Positions 5,451 to 5,688 of a stretch of 5,688 nucleotides of DNA are shown in pieces. Origin of the DNA: a bacterium. GTDB lineage: Bacteria > Verrucomicrobiota > Kiritimatiellia > UBA8416. Positions within the stretch are counted from its first letter, which is position 1, and each line of letters opens with the position of its first letter. The position numbers and the translations under genes were made by a program. The DNA is taken from contig JAIFLS010000104.1 of NCBI GenBank assembly GCA_020048935.1, forward strand, positions 1-5,688, given 5' to 3'. Under the pieces are notes generated by a model, which did not search any database, was not told where the DNA came from, and saw only the letters and a program-made list of their open reading frames with translations.

Positions 5451-5688
5451 TCAGTCGGCCTTCTTCTTCCTTGCCTCCAGGTTGAAGTCGAAGCCATCGT
5501 TGTACACCGACATGAAGAGCATGCCCCATCGCCAGTTGTGGCGGGTTGTGACGGCAAGCGTGTTCTCGCCGTTCTTCAGGTGCTTCAGCGCAGGGACATT
5601 GAAGTCGGCATCCACGTCGCCGGTCTTTTCCTCGAGGTTGTTGACCTTGCCGATCATCTCGCCATTGAGATAGATCTCGACGCCCTGC
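5451..5688 (-). CDS. C-terminal fragment of a protein ending in a galactose-binding-like beta-sandwich (start outside window)
   Basis: The reading frame is open from the right edge to the TGA at 5451, giving 78 residues. It contains GVEIYLNGEMIGKVNNLE near the start, then LKHLKNGENTLAVTTRHNWR and WGMLFMSVYNDGFDFNLEAR, ending in KKKAD. The order 'v(Y/F)LNG...(L)k.GeNtLAV' is typical of the last strands of galactose-binding-like (jelly-roll) domains attached to secreted enzymes and surface proteins of PVC bacteria. I have an impression that DUF6288-type proteins can end this way, which would make it a paralogue of the left-edge gene, but the window shows no overlap that proves it. Codon use differs from its neighbours: 67 of 78 codons end in G or C. 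An ATG at 5657 is internal and not a real start. It is transcribed towards the operon but separated from it by about 270 bases. Confidence 0.7.
   Translation of the reverse strand, partial: QGVEIYLNGEMIGKVNNLEEKTGDVDADFNVPALKHLKNGENTLAVTTRHNWRWGMLFMSVYNDGFDFNLEARKKKAD

Noticed and set aside
5329..5529. 66-codon minus-strand ORF rich in Arg
   Set aside because: It overlaps the end of the right-edge gene in another frame and then reads through the hairpin region; its Arg-rich content is typical of an out-of-frame reading of GC-rich DNA.

Overview
The window holds part of a carbohydrate- or glycoprotein-utilisation locus in which every supported gene is read on the minus strand, so transcription runs from the right end towards the left end. 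The protein set points to the PVC superphylum (Kiritimatiellota, Lentisphaerota or Planctomycetota) and is probably environmental or gut-derived. It comprises a DUF6288-like secreted protein, a secreted transglutaminase-like protein with a C-terminal beta-sandwich, unsecreted GH29 and GH30 enzymes, and a tail of a URO-D-like protein. The organism is an inference from these families; there is no rRNA or other marker here.

Layout in transcription order (right to left): (1) 5688-5451, the last 78 codons of a gene whose beginning lies outside the window, ending in a beta-sandwich-like domain and rich in G/C-ending codons. (2) 5450-5178, a non-coding interval with an imperfect hairpin just after gene 1, a weak promoter match, and two short perfect inverted repeats overlapping that promoter. 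(3) 5111-3240 (possibly starting at 5177), a secreted transglutaminase-superfamily protein with a C-terminal beta-sandwich. (4) 3192-1858, a GH29 alpha-L-fucosidase without a signal peptide. (5) 1861-497, a GH30 enzyme whose start overlaps the fucosidase stop (ATGA); it carries an exact in-frame 42-bp tandem duplication. (6) 463-320, a 47-codon ORF resembling only the C-terminal tail of a URO-D/corrinoid methyltransferase-family protein, probably a gene remnant. (7) 274-1, the start of a secreted DUF6288-like protein cut by the window edge inside a PDZ-like segment.

How they may work together (inference): genes 3-5 lie close together (47-bp gap, then a 4-bp overlap) and look like one operon driven from about position 5240. 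The secreted transglutaminase-fold protein would act outside the cytoplasm on a protein or glycoprotein. The two glycosidases lack export signals and would trim imported fucose-containing oligosaccharides inside the cell. No transporter, sulfatase or regulator gene lies in the window, so the substrate cannot be named. The long plus-strand ORFs are antisense shadows of these genes.
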